From a virus: 64,000 nt of DNA. Numbering within the stretch: position 1 is the stretch's first letter; every line of letters begins with the position of its first letter. The translations under genes were made by a program, and so were the position numbers. This document shows positions 42,090 to 52,100 of this stretch, in pieces. The stretch is from positions 50,637 to 114,636 of IMG/VR virus record IMGVR_UViG_3300021964_012561. One strand, given 5' to 3'. The notes below the pieces were generated by a model. That model had not been told where the DNA came from. It saw only the letters and a program-made list of their open reading frames with translations, and searched no databases.

Positions 42090-45000
42090 ATGGCAGAAAT
42101 AGTATACAAAAGTCCAGGCGTATTTACAAGAGAAATAGATAATTCTCAGCCTAGTCCTCAAAACGGACCTTTGACAACGCCGGCGGGTATTATCGGAACT
42201 GCTAATTTGGGTCCGGCATTTGTACCGGTCACGATCAGTTCTTTATCAGAATTAAACTCTGTCTTTGGCGACGTCGATGGGTCAAGCTTTGGAAGATTAG
42301 CAGCAGCAGAATATTTAAGAAACGGTGGGGGATCTGTTGCTTATGTTAGGGTACTAGGCGCTGGTGATGGAAAACAAAGAAATGACAATGGTACAGTTAC
42401 AAACGCTGGATTTGTTGTTGGTAATGAAATAATTCAGCCTAACGGAAATGTAGGTAATAACGCATATGCAAATGCAGGTTCTGGCGACGTTAAAGGTAGA
42501 ACTTATTTTCTTGGTTGTTTCATGTCAGAATCAAATGGATCAACAATTTTTTCTGACGCAGGAATACAAAAAACAGGAAGAACAAAAGCAACAGCACAAA
42601 TTCAAGCTGTGTCGATACTTCCAGCGCAATATGATGGTGGAAAATTGACCATAGTTGATTCTGAGTCTGTATCAAAGGTTTATGTATTTGATGATGACAA
42701 CGATGGTGCGACTGGTACTCTTGATGGTAGCGATATAAGAATTCAAATTAATGGTTTGGGTACTGCTGGTGCAATAGCAGCCCAAATTAAAGCTGCAATT
42801 GAAAGTACAAACGGGCATAATGGTTCAATAACAATAACACTTTCAACAGATGCCGCGGCAAATGATACACTTACTTTGACACCTACTACACCTGGCACAG
42901 TAGGTAATAATACAATAACAAGAACAGTTATAACTGCTGACAATATTTATACAATATCAGGATTTTCTGGCGGTGTAGATAATGATCACGCAGTTCCTAT
43001 TCTTCGAGGTGTACTTCTTGCGCCAAGCGGTGTAGCTCTTTCTTTAAGTGGAGCTTTTCACAATGAAGTAAGTCAAACTCCTTTGTTAACAACGACAGCA
43101 ACCACAGATGGTTCTACCCCAAGATACGGACAAATGACAGGTTCTATAGAGATGGCAAAGTCAGGTAGTTTTACTTTATTGTTGAACGGTTTTAAAGGGT
43201 CCAATGAAAGAGAATCTAACGTAATAACAGCATCTTTTGACCCTACATCAATTTCTTATTTTGGTGATGTATTCAATACAGACCCGCTCAAAATAGAAGA
43301 ACACGGACATCTTTTATATTCTCAATATTATATACATCCTCAGTATGGGGTTATAACAGGCTCTGGAGCAATACCAAGCACAGTAAGCTCAAAATTTGAA
43401 AACATTGCTTTTATTTTAACCGGATCTAATGCAAGAGCAATAACATCCGGTTTCAGTGACATACCTGACTATGAAGATTTTCAAGACAGATTTTCACATG
43501 CTGAGTCTCCTTATATTATTTCTCAAGACTTAGGCGAAACATATGATTTATTTAAGTTAGTATCATTATCTCCTGGGCCAGATTTTGCATCAAAATACAA
43601 GTTTTCTATTCAAAACATAAATCCTAATGTGAAAACTTTTGATCTTATAATTAGATCTGCTGATGACGTTGATGGAGAATTAAACATTATAGAAGCTTAT
43701 TATGGATTATCTTTAAATCCGGATAATGATTTTTATGTCGCTAGAGTTATTGGTGATTTTAATTTAAGATATAATTTTGATAATTCAGAATCTTCTCAAG
43801 GTTTAGTTGTTGAAGGATCTCATCCTAACATATCTAAATTAGTCAGAGTAGTTGTTTCTAGTGATTTAGAAAACGGAAATGTACCTAAAACTGCTTTACC
43901 TTTTGGTTTTAGAGGGGCAATGCATACAGTTACATCTGGTTCTTTATTGGCACCTTGCCCAGGAAACTTTTCAAACTCAGATATATTGCAAAGATTAACT
44001 GAACCTCCTTTCCCATTTAGAGAAACAATTTCTTCTGGAGAAGGAGTCAATAAACAAGCTGAATCTAAGTACTTCTGGGGATTCCAAAAAGAAGCAAAAA
44101 TCAACGTAACGCAACCTAATCTATTTGATAATACTGTTATTGAAAGTCACAATGTTTTTACAAAACATTATCCGACTCATAGAACAGATACAACTGCTTT
44201 TGCTGTTAAGGAAAACGTTGGAACGGCAAACGTAAATGGTTCTGTCTTAGATGTTGATTTATTCAATAAGAATAAATTTTCTCTTGAACATGTAAAGGTA
44301 GTTACTGCGTCTAATGGAAGAGCAGATACTACAAAATGGTTAAGTGCATCTTACGTAAGAGGTGGATCTATTACAGAAGATGACACGGCAAAGACAAGAG
44401 CTTTGACAGTTAACGACCTAGTAGAATCAGCAAATCAAGTATATGCAAAATTCACATGTTTATTTCAAGGCGGTTTTAATGGCGTCAATGTATTTGATGT
44501 AGATAAATCAAATTTGGCAAACGATGCTTTAAAAAGAGAATACGATAATGTGTCAGATCAAGGCGGTGTCAAGTCCGGACCTACAATAAAGTCATATAGA
44601 AAAGCGCTGGATGTTTTAGGATCAAAATCTGACATTGACATACAATTGCTATCAGCTCCAGGTATTAGACATTCATCAGTAACAGACTATGGAATAAGCG
44701 TTGCAGAAAATAGATTTGATACTTTATTTATTTTTGACATAGAAAAATACAATAGTCAAAACAATTTAATGACAGGGTCTTCTGACGATTTACCTAGTAT
44801 AAGATACACTGTGGATGCTTTTATTAATCGAGGTTTAGACACATCATTTGCAGCAGCTTATTTCCCAGACGTTAATATGCAATTTCAAAAAGCAAATGGT
44901 GAAGTAATTACAAAAAAAGTACCTCCTTCAGTTGGTGTACTTGGAGCTTATGCTAACAACGATACGATTGGAAAGTCATGGTTTGCTCCAGCTGGAAATA

Positions 45001-45476
45001 CAAGAGGTTCATTAAGTACAGCTATTTCTTCTGAATTAGGAACATTAACTAGGACTAATTTAGATAAACTATACGAAGCTGACATTAATCCAATTAATAC
45101 TACAATTAACTATGGTGTAGTTATACAAGGTCAAAAAACGCTACTTAAGAATTTGTCAGCTTTGGATCGAGTTAATGTAAGAAGATTATTAATTAGTGTA
45201 AGACGTTCTGTTAGAAATATTGCAAACACTCTTATTTTTGAACCTAACAGAACTGAAACTTTGAGTAAGTTTACTTCACTAGTAAATCCAGTTTTAGAAA
45301 GTCTGAAGAATCAGCAAGGAGTTTCTAGATACAAGGTGGTTATAGATGAAACTACCACAACGCAAGCTGATGTTGAGAATAATACCATTAGAGGTAAAAT
45401 TTATATACAACCTGTCAGAGTAGCAGAATTTATTGCTCTTGACTTTAATTTAACAAACAATGGAACAATTGACTAA
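42090..45476 (+). CDS. Tail sheath protein B (gp18-like paralogue)
   Basis: The 1128-residue protein begins MAEIVYKSPGVFTREID and shares with sheath A the same domain order and C-terminal core (SALDRVNVRRLLISVRRSVRN, WFAPAGNTRGSL), but much of the sequence differs. It carries an additional domain at about residues 165-305 (KLTIVDSESVSKVYVFDDD onward, Thr/Ala/Gly-rich), absent from sheath A. A 31-base stretch near the C terminus is identical in DNA to sheath A. Both reading frames are intact, so the two may build a mixed sheath or alternate. A GGAG SD precedes the ATG. Confidence 0.93.
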   Translation: MAEIVYKSPGVFTREIDNSQPSPQNGPLTTPAGIIGTANLGPAFVPVTISSLSELNSVFGDVDGSSFGRLAAAEYLRNGGGSVAYVRVLGAGDGKQRNDNGTVTNAGFVVGNEIIQPNGNVGNNAYANAGSGDVKGRTYFLGCFMSESNGSTIFSDAGIQKTGRTKATAQIQAVSILPAQYDGGKLTIVDSESVSKVYVFDDDNDGATGTLDGSDIRIQINGLGTAGAIAAQIKAAIESTNGHNGSITITLSTDAAANDTLTLTPTTPGTVGNNTITRTVITADNIYTISGFSGGVDNDHAVPILRGVLLAPSGVALSLSGAFHNEVSQTPLLTTTATTDGSTPRYGQMTGSIEMAKSGSFTLLLNGFKGSNERESNVITASFDPTSISYFGDVFNTDPLKIEEHGHLLYSQYYIHPQYGVITGSGAIPSTVSSKFENIAFILTGSNARAITSGFSDIPDYEDFQDRFSHAESPYIISQDLGETYDLFKLVSLSPGPDFASKYKFSIQNINPNVKTFDLIIRSADDVDGELNIIEAYYGLSLNPDNDFYVARVIGDFNLRYNFDNSESSQGLVVEGSHPNISKLVRVVVSSDLENGNVPKTALPFGFRGAMHTVTSGSLLAPCPGNFSNSDILQRLTEPPFPFRETISSGEGVNKQAESKYFWGFQKEAKINVTQPNLFDNTVIESHNVFTKHYPTHRTDTTAFAVKENVGTANVNGSVLDVDLFNKNKFSLEHVKVVTASNGRADTTKWLSASYVRGGSITEDDTAKTRALTVNDLVESANQVYAKFTCLFQGGFNGVNVFDVDKSNLANDALKREYDNVSDQGGVKSGPTIKSYRKALDVLGSKSDIDIQLLSAPGIRHSSVTDYGISVAENRFDTLFIFDIEKYNSQNNLMTGSSDDLPSIRYTVDAFINRGLDTSFAAAYFPDVNMQFQKANGEVITKKVPPSVGVLGAYANNDTIGKSWFAPAGNTRGSLSTAISSELGTLTRTNLDKLYEADINPINTTINYGVVIQGQKTLLKNLSALDRVNVRRLLISVRRSVRNIANTLIFEPNRTETLSKFTSLVNPVLESLKNQQGVSRYKVVIDETTTTQADVENNTIRGKIYIQPVRVAEFIALDFNLTNNGTID

Positions 45477-45490
45477 CTAGGAGAAATAAA

Positions 45491-45979
45491 ATGGCAGAAA
45501 CGCTAAACGTCACAGACATGCTACCTAACAGGTTTGAACCAAAAAGAGGTTATCGTTGGGTACTGGCCCTTGAAGGAATCGATTCTTTTTTAATTAAAGG
45601 AACTGCTCGACCAACATTTACTATTGGGTCAACAAAAATTGAATTTATCAATAGCTATCGTTATGTAGCAGGTAAATTAGACATGGGAAATATGAATGTA
45701 ACTTTGCATGATCCTATTGCACCCTCAGGAGCTCAACAAGTAATGGAATGGATTCGCACGCATGTTGAATCAGTTTCTGGTAGAGCAGGATATGCAGATT
45801 TTTATAAAAGAGACTTACAAATTAAATTATTAGACCCGATAGGTACTGTTGTAGAATTATGGGATGTTAAAGGTGCATTCATAACATCGGCAGGTTTTGG
45901 AAGTTTAGATTACGGTGGTGATTCTTTAATGGAGATTTCTTTAACATTGCAATTTGACAATTGTGTATTGCAATACTAA
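45491..45979 (+). CDS. Tail tube protein (gp19-like)
   Basis: The 162-residue protein matches T4 gp19 in length (163) and in its pattern: KRGYRWVLALEGIDSFLIK near the start, IEFINSYRYVAGK, and a C-terminal LEISLTLQFDNCVLQY-like beta tail. It polymerises as stacked hexameric rings inside the sheath. It follows the second sheath gene by 14 bases with a TAGGAG SD and ends just before an intrinsic terminator. Confidence 0.93.
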   Translation: MAETLNVTDMLPNRFEPKRGYRWVLALEGIDSFLIKGTARPTFTIGSTKIEFINSYRYVAGKLDMGNMNVTLHDPIAPSGAQQVMEWIRTHVESVSGRAGYADFYKRDLQIKLLDPIGTVVELWDVKGAFITSAGFGSLDYGGDSLMEISLTLQFDNCVLQY

Positions 45980-46005
45980 ATAATTAAATTTTGATTTTAT
46001 TTTAT

Positions 46006-46042
46006 AGTGTTACATTTTACAATAGTAGTGTAACATTTTTTT
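46006..46042 (+). terminator. Intrinsic terminator after the tail tube gene
   Basis: TGTTACA at 46008-46014 pairs with TGTAACA at 46029-46035; A46006 and G46007 can extend the stem by pairing with the first Ts. The loop is 14 bases. Seven T residues follow (46036-46042). It lies 27 bases after the tail tube stop. The long loop makes it somewhat weaker than the other terminators here. Confidence 0.75.
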
Positions 46043-46053
46043 ATGGAGAATAA

Positions 46054-46872
46054 ATGTCGAATTCGTCATTAGATGCCATGCAGCACGTAATGAAGCAAAA
46101 CGTGCTCAAAGAAGAGTTTGGCTGGGAAATACCAGTTGAGACTGTACCTATTCCTTCGAGAGGTATTTTATATAGCCCAGATAGCAGATTATATAAAAAA
46201 GAAATATTAAAAATTAAAGCAATGACTGCAAGAGAAGAAGACATTTTGACTTCAAATGCATTAATTAAAGAAGGGACTGCGGTCGACCATTTAATTACAT
46301 CTTGCGTTTTAGAGGAAGGAGTAAATGCTTTAGACTTAGTTCTTGGTGATAAGAACGCTTTAATGGTTTCAATAAGAATAACTGGATACGGCAAAGATTA
46401 TCGTATTAAACCAATTTGTGAAAGCTGTGGTAAGATATCAGACATTAATTTTGATTTATCAGATCTTGGGATTAAAAGACTAAAAATAGACCCAATAGAA
46501 GAAGGTAAAAATGAATTTAGTTTTCAATTACCAGTCACAAAAAAGAATGTTATCTTTAAATTTTTAACTTCTCATGACGACAAAGAAAGAGATAGAAAAC
46601 AAAAATTTTATAAAGATACTTTTAAAGTTGACAATAATGTTACAAGTTACCTTGAATCAACAATTATTTCAATTGAAGGAATTACAGATAAAAATAAAAT
46701 AAATCATTTTATTAAAAACATGCCTGCTTTTGACTCTAAATCGCTAAGAAATTTTATTAGAGATAATGAGCCAGGAATTGACATGTCTCACCAGTTTGCC
46801 TGTCATCATTGCCAGCACGTAAACAAAGCAAATCTGGCGATAACACCTGAGTTTTTTTGGCCTCGGACATAA
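46054..46872 (+). CDS. gp26-like baseplate/tail-assembly zinc protein
   Basis: The 272-residue protein contains MTAREEDILTSNALIKEGT (about 50-68), a signature of the T4 gp26 baseplate family. It has two C-x2-C pairs (CESCG near 122 and CHHCQ near 250) that together could bind zinc. T4 gp26 has 208 residues and takes part in baseplate-hub assembly. The zero-frame product ends EFFWPRT right after a run of seven T residues. A change to the +1 frame there would join it to the small downstream frame, as in tail-assembly chaperone pairs. It precedes the tape measure. Confidence 0.8.
   Translation: MSNSSLDAMQHVMKQNVLKEEFGWEIPVETVPIPSRGILYSPDSRLYKKEILKIKAMTAREEDILTSNALIKEGTAVDHLITSCVLEEGVNALDLVLGDKNALMVSIRITGYGKDYRIKPICESCGKISDINFDLSDLGIKRLKIDPIEEGKNEFSFQLPVTKKNVIFKFLTSHDDKERDRKQKFYKDTFKVDNNVTSYLESTIISIEGITDKNKINHFIKNMPAFDSKSLRNFIRDNEPGIDMSHQFACHHCQHVNKANLAITPEFFWPRT
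46852..46858 (+). other. Candidate programmed frameshift site (run of seven T)
   Basis: In the zero frame the codons are GAG TTT TTT TGG CCT CGG ACA TAA. Moving +1 (or -2) within the T-run gives GGC CTC GGA CAT AAC TGG and leads without a stop into the frame of the gene at 46904. Phe-tRNA can re-pair perfectly on the run. No structure downstream was modelled. The location, just before the tape-measure gene, is where tail-chaperone frameshifts occur in many tailed phages. Confidence 0.5.
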
Positions 46873-46903
46873 CTGGAGAGAATACTTTTTAGAAGAAAGT
46901 TTC

Positions 46904-47086
46904 ATGCTTCAGATGCACCTCAACATGTCATATTCAGAGGTGAGAAATATGCCAACTGCATATCGTAGATGGTATATTGAAAGGCTAGTGAAGCATTTTA
47001 AAGACTTGAGTGGTAAAAATAAAGAAGAAGAAACGCCTATATCTGAAAATATTAGAAAAATAGATGATATCATTTCCAAACTCTAG
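46904..47086 (+). CDS. Small tail-chaperone-like frame, possibly fused by frameshift
   Basis: From the ATG at 46904 it encodes 60 residues (MLQMHLNMSYSEVRNMPTAY then RRWYIERLVKHFKDLSG). The same frame is open upstream to 46844 and encodes protein-like sequence there (GLGHNWREYFLEESF), but it has no ATG, GTG or TTG in that part. SD-like sequence before 46904 is weak. This fits expression as a C-terminal extension of the gp26-like protein, giving about 343 residues in total. Independent translation from the ATG is the alternative. The tape-measure gene follows after 42 bases. Confidence 0.6.
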   Translation: MLQMHLNMSYSEVRNMPTAYRRWYIERLVKHFKDLSGKNKEEETPISENIRKIDDIISKL

Positions 47087-47128
47087 TTTTTATAATAGTT
47101 AGTAATAAGAACTAATTTAGGAGATGAC

Positions 47129-48955
47129 ATGTCTAATGGTAACATACCTAGTTACGGTGATTCACAAAGTAACATTAGCCAGCAAATGGCCAATTCTTTA
47201 GTTGGTATTGAACAAAACACTCAAGACACTAATACTTTTTTTAAAAATACAAGTTTTGCAAGATTAGGCGCAGCTGCAACAGCAATTTCAGTTCAAGGTA
47301 TTCAAGGCGTAAAAGATAGTTTTGATACCTTAGGCGATGGTATGCGTAAAATGTATCAAGAAAACATAAACAATATTGAAGAGTATAGAAGAGTTTATGG
47401 CGGTTTAAAAGCAGGGGAAGAATTTGACTTTGTTCCACAAAGTGCAGTGTCCCAAGCTTTAAGAAGATTTGAAACAGTTAAATTAGCTTTTGCAAATAAT
47501 GATACTGAAATAAGAATGGGAATGGAATCCACTGGTGCTGATATAATAAGTAACATTACCAGTACGAACGAAAACATTCTTAAAAAATACTTTGAAAATG
47601 CTGAAGATGCTGCTATGAAAGCAGAAAGTATTTTAACGGATTTGTCAACAACTTACGGAAACCAAGTTTCTAAATTAACAGATGAGCAAGTTGTAAAGTT
47701 ATCATTTTATGAAGACGCAATGGGAGTTTCAGCTGATACGATTCAAATGTATTTTCAAAAGCAAATTGGGTTTACTGATGAAATTACGCTTGAATCAATG
47801 GATAAGATTGGTATGTATGCTAATAATTTGTCTCAAAAGCTAAACATACCAATGAAGACATTAACTAACATGACAATGAAAATGATGTCAAATACAGAAA
47901 TGTTTGGTGATATTACGGCTGAAGAAGCTACTAGAATGTCTGCTAAATTAACACAGTTAGGTTATACTTACGAAGAGTTAAATGCTGTACAAAATAAATT
48001 TGCTACATTTTCTGGTGCTGCACAGGCTGCAGGTACTATGGCACAGTTAACAGGGGTTCAAGTTGATGCAATGAAGATGTCATACTTGACTTCTGAAGGT
48101 AAATTTGATGAATTGATTGAGTATCAAAGAGATTCTTTATTAAAAGCAGGAATGACTAAAGAAAAGTTTTTGTCACAATCTAATTCAATGAAAAACGCAA
48201 TTGCAAAAGCTTTCGGAAGAAGTCAAGAAGAATTAGCATTTTTACTTGACAACAACAGAAGAATTTCTTCACAAGAAGAATTAGATGAAATGATGGGAGC
48301 TTCTGATGTTGCTGCTGAAGAAGGATTTGATAAATTATTAGAAAATTTAAAACAAACACAAAATGCTTTTGCAGATACAGAAAAAATAATAGAAGAACAA
48401 ACTAAAAATCTTTTAGCAGCTAAATCTGCTGATGCTTATGAAGCAGCCCAGAATTTTTCAAGAATGAATACCGGATTGATGGACAATACAAAACTTTTAG
48501 GGCAATCTCAAGAAAATTTTAATAAATTAGCTGATGGTTTTATTGATTCTATGAATCAACTTTCAGACATAGATTCAAAAGACATTGATTTGGCATCTTT
48601 TACATCAAAGGTCGGACAAGCAACTTTGGGATTGGGAGCTACTGCGGTTGATGTCATGACTCAGGCAGGTAAAATAACAGACGCACAAGAAGAAATATCA
48701 AATTCTATTGCTACAACAACAACAGAAGCTGAAGAGTCTCAAGCCAGATTAGACGATCTTATGAGAACTATGGGTACGAACAAAGCAGAAGAACAAGCAT
48801 CCCAGGCTGCAGCAACTGAAGCTGCCATAAGTACTGGCTTAGAAAATGCAGTTATTAACATGCCAAAACCAGAACTTAATTTAAGCGAAGGTTCAATTCA
48901 AGTTTTAGTTGATTCTACACAAATACCAATTAAAGGATTAGAAGTAAAAGAATGA
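47129..48955 (+). CDS. Probable tail tape measure (gp29-like)
   Basis: The 608-residue protein is almost entirely helical, with repeated long amphipathic helices, few Cys, and Gly/Ala patches such as GAAATAISVQGIQGVKD and SGAAQAAGTMAQLTGVQVD. The length is close to T4 gp29 (590), the hub protein that sets tail length. It follows the gp26-like/chaperone pair, the usual place for a tape measure. A strong TAGGAG SD precedes the ATG, and TATAAT at 47091-47096 is a possible -10. The identification rests on length, composition and location. Confidence 0.65.
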   Translation: MSNGNIPSYGDSQSNISQQMANSLVGIEQNTQDTNTFFKNTSFARLGAAATAISVQGIQGVKDSFDTLGDGMRKMYQENINNIEEYRRVYGGLKAGEEFDFVPQSAVSQALRRFETVKLAFANNDTEIRMGMESTGADIISNITSTNENILKKYFENAEDAAMKAESILTDLSTTYGNQVSKLTDEQVVKLSFYEDAMGVSADTIQMYFQKQIGFTDEITLESMDKIGMYANNLSQKLNIPMKTLTNMTMKMMSNTEMFGDITAEEATRMSAKLTQLGYTYEELNAVQNKFATFSGAAQAAGTMAQLTGVQVDAMKMSYLTSEGKFDELIEYQRDSLLKAGMTKEKFLSQSNSMKNAIAKAFGRSQEELAFLLDNNRRISSQEELDEMMGASDVAAEEGFDKLLENLKQTQNAFADTEKIIEEQTKNLLAAKSADAYEAAQNFSRMNTGLMDNTKLLGQSQENFNKLADGFIDSMNQLSDIDSKDIDLASFTSKVGQATLGLGATAVDVMTQAGKITDAQEEISNSIATTTTEAEESQARLDDLMRTMGTNKAEEQASQAAATEAAISTGLENAVINMPKPELNLSEGSIQVLVDSTQIPIKGLEVKE

Positions 48956-49161
48956 AAAAATACAAAAAAATAAAAAAAGATGAATTAAAAGACGAATTAT
49001 ATCAAATAACAGAAAATTATAATCTAACAAACGAAGAAAAAGCTGAAGTTGATATAATTATTAATAATTACACTTCAGTTTTACAAAAAATAGATAAAAA
49101 TAATTTTGAAAGTTTAAAAAATTATTTGGTTAAAATACTAAGCAAGGAAGACAATGTCTGA
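48952..49161 (+). CDS. Small charged helical protein
   Basis: The 69-residue protein overlaps the tape-measure stop (ATGA) and the next start (8 bases), so it is tightly coupled to both. It is Lys/Asp/Glu-rich and helical (KKYKKIKKDELKDELYQI). Its position between the tape measure and a large baseplate gene suggests a small chaperone or structural partner. The family is not recognised. Confidence 0.55.
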   Translation: MKKYKKIKKDELKDELYQITENYNLTNEEKAEVDIIINNYTSVLQKIDKNNFESLKNYLVKILSKEDNV

Positions 49162-52100
49162 TACTAGAAAAACTCTCAAAGAATACTTTTCAAAATTGGG
49201 CTCTGTTACTAGTAACAGAGTAGATTATAATCATGACAAAGATTCAGATGAAAATATATCACTTAACAATGAAAATGATTTAGGGAGTTTCAAAGATCAA
49301 GACGGTGTTAATAGAAAATTAATCGATCAAAATGAAGGTTTTTTAGGAAATTATTTAAATTATCTTGTAAAAGAATCAAAAAATCTTTATTATCCAGCAG
49401 ATAACAATTTATTAGTTAACGTAGGAGATAGAGGTACCAAGATATACACAGAAGACAGTGCAACTCAAGTTGAATTACCAGGAAGTAAAAAAACATTTAT
49501 AAATTCATTTAAATCTGAAAGTGATAAATTAGGGAAAAACTACTTAGAAAATATTAGTTTAGGAGAATATTTTAAAGACGTAAGAGAAATACAAGATATG
49601 CCTCTAGATAAAACAGGCGGCAACCCAGAAAAATCCGGAAATGAATTGTTTAAAGATATAGAGGGTACGAGTTTAGATCAATTTGGGAATACTACAAGTA
49701 ATAATGCAAGAAATGAAAACGATGTTTTAAGTTTAGTTGAAGATTACTTAATTAACAACAATCGCTTTGGTAATATTGAACAAGAAATTACGCCGTTTGC
49801 TGATCAGCCAGGAACAGAAAAAAATTACGTAATGAACGATAGGTTTGGAAATAGCACAGAAAATAAAAAAATTATTGAATATGAAAATTTAAAAGGTTTA
49901 GGAGAATCCCTTATTAAAAAATCTGCAGGCTTTCTAGAAAATTCAGAAATTAATTCTGAAAATTTTATTGGAGGTGGTATATTAGGTTACGGCAATAGAA
50001 TTAAAGATGGTACATTTAAAAAAATAGAAGGGTCAGATTATAGAGCTAAAAATACTAATTTTTATCCTAAAAATTTAAATGATCAAGATTTTAGGCAAAG
50101 TAATGGTGATTTTAATAATCAAAACTCTGAATCTTTTGGATCAACTTATACAAATACTTTTAATTTTTATGGAAAAAATAAATCATTAGTAAAATTGCAT
50201 GCAATCATAGCAGCAAAGTCAGTATTAGCAATTTATAATAACTTATATGCAGAGATTTTTGAAAGCCTAAAAGAGGATAATGAGTCTGAATTGAAAAAGA
50301 TAGCTACAAAAGCTATTAAAACATTAGACTTTTCTGAATTTTATGGATCGGCTAGTAAATTATTAAACTTAAGATTAGATGCAATTAGAGAAAAGTATTT
50401 AGCAAAGACAGCTTATAATTATAATGATTGTGTAAATAGAGGTATAGAAATTTGCCTAGGTACAGGAGGAATTGAAAATTTTAAAGAATCAGAAGTTTTA
50501 AAAGAATCTCCTGGTTTTTGGCTATCAGTTTGCTCAAATGTAATTAAAAATGCAGAAAAATCTCTTGCTTTTATTGATAATATATCAGAACCAGATATTG
50601 GTGATGAAATGATAAGAGAGTTAATGTATTCTATTCAGTCAAACGGTGCAGTAAGGTTTTTTAACGCTATGGCTATAGTGGGGGATAGCAGCCTAAGAGC
50701 ATATTCAGGAAACGCGCTTAATGCTAGCAAACAAGAAATCAAAGATAATTCGTTTTATGATGTTGATAATTTAGAAGATACACCAGGAAATAGAATTTCA
50801 AAAAGTAAAATGAAAAACGGTAAGAGAAAAAACCAACTTTCGTACGCACAAAGCACAGTTCCTTCAGTTTATCTCTTGCCAATGAATTCAATTAGGTCTA
50901 GCATTAAACTAGACAATGGTACAAATCACCCAAACGCAATTAGAGCACACTTTGGTAGTGACCTAGTAGAATCTACTTATCTTTCTGCAAATAATGATGG
51001 CGCCTCTGGGAGAGTACCAAATGCCGTTGTAAAAGAATTAGAAGACAGGTTAGACGCCGAGTATGTTCCGTTTTATATTCAAGATTTAAGAACTAACGAA
51101 ATAATTTCATTTCATGCATTTTTAAGTTCTTTAACAGATACAATTACTCCTAATTTTAATTCTCAAGGTGGTTACGGTAGAATGGATCAGGTTCATGTTT
51201 ATAACAACACTAATCGATCTATCTCTTGTACTTTTACTCTAATGGCAACTTCAAAAGAAGATTTTGATAACATGTGGTATAAAATAAACAAAATTACAAC
51301 TTTGCTATATCCGCAATGGTCTCAAGGAACTCAAGTTGCTAAAGGTGAAAATTTGCGATTTATACAACCTTTTAGTCAAGTAATAGGCGCTAGCCCAATA
51401 GTAAGATTGAGAATTGGTGATGTAATTAAGTCAAATTATTCTAAACATAATTTAGGAAGAATTTTTGGTATAGGCAATCAAGGAACAAAAATTAAAAGCA
51501 GCGGAATAGATTTATCTTTTGGATCCGACATCCAAGAAGTTTTAATAAAAACAATTGGCACTGCATTTGGTTCTCCAATTCAATTTACAAATTCAGTTGC
51601 TGCTAAAATAGGAAAAAATTCCGGAGGTTTAATGTCAGCTGCTATAAACACTGCCGCTGACGTCGCGACAAAATTACTTTATAATGGTTTTGTTAATCCG
51701 CTAGCATTTAACCCAGTAAATAATCAGATAAACACCCCAGAAAATGACATTAATTTTTGGTTGAATTTTCCAGGAATTAGTAACGGATATAATGAAAAAA
51801 CATCAGTTTTATTGTTAAAACCTAATGTGAGTAAAGGATATTTATTTGAAACAGGAGAAAAAATAAGATTTAACAGATCAGTTACAGTTTTGGTCGATAA
51901 AAAAGAAGGAAAAGAAATATTTGGAAAAAATGAAAAAAAGTTTAGAGTTAGGTATAAATGCACTTTAATAGATCCTACGTTATCTAATAATCCTGAACTA
52001 TTTGGGAAATCTATCTATTGTTATCATGAAGATTTACACCCGTTACCAAATACAATTTATGCAAATACAGTTATTTTACCTGCGCTTTCCGCTGCAGCTA

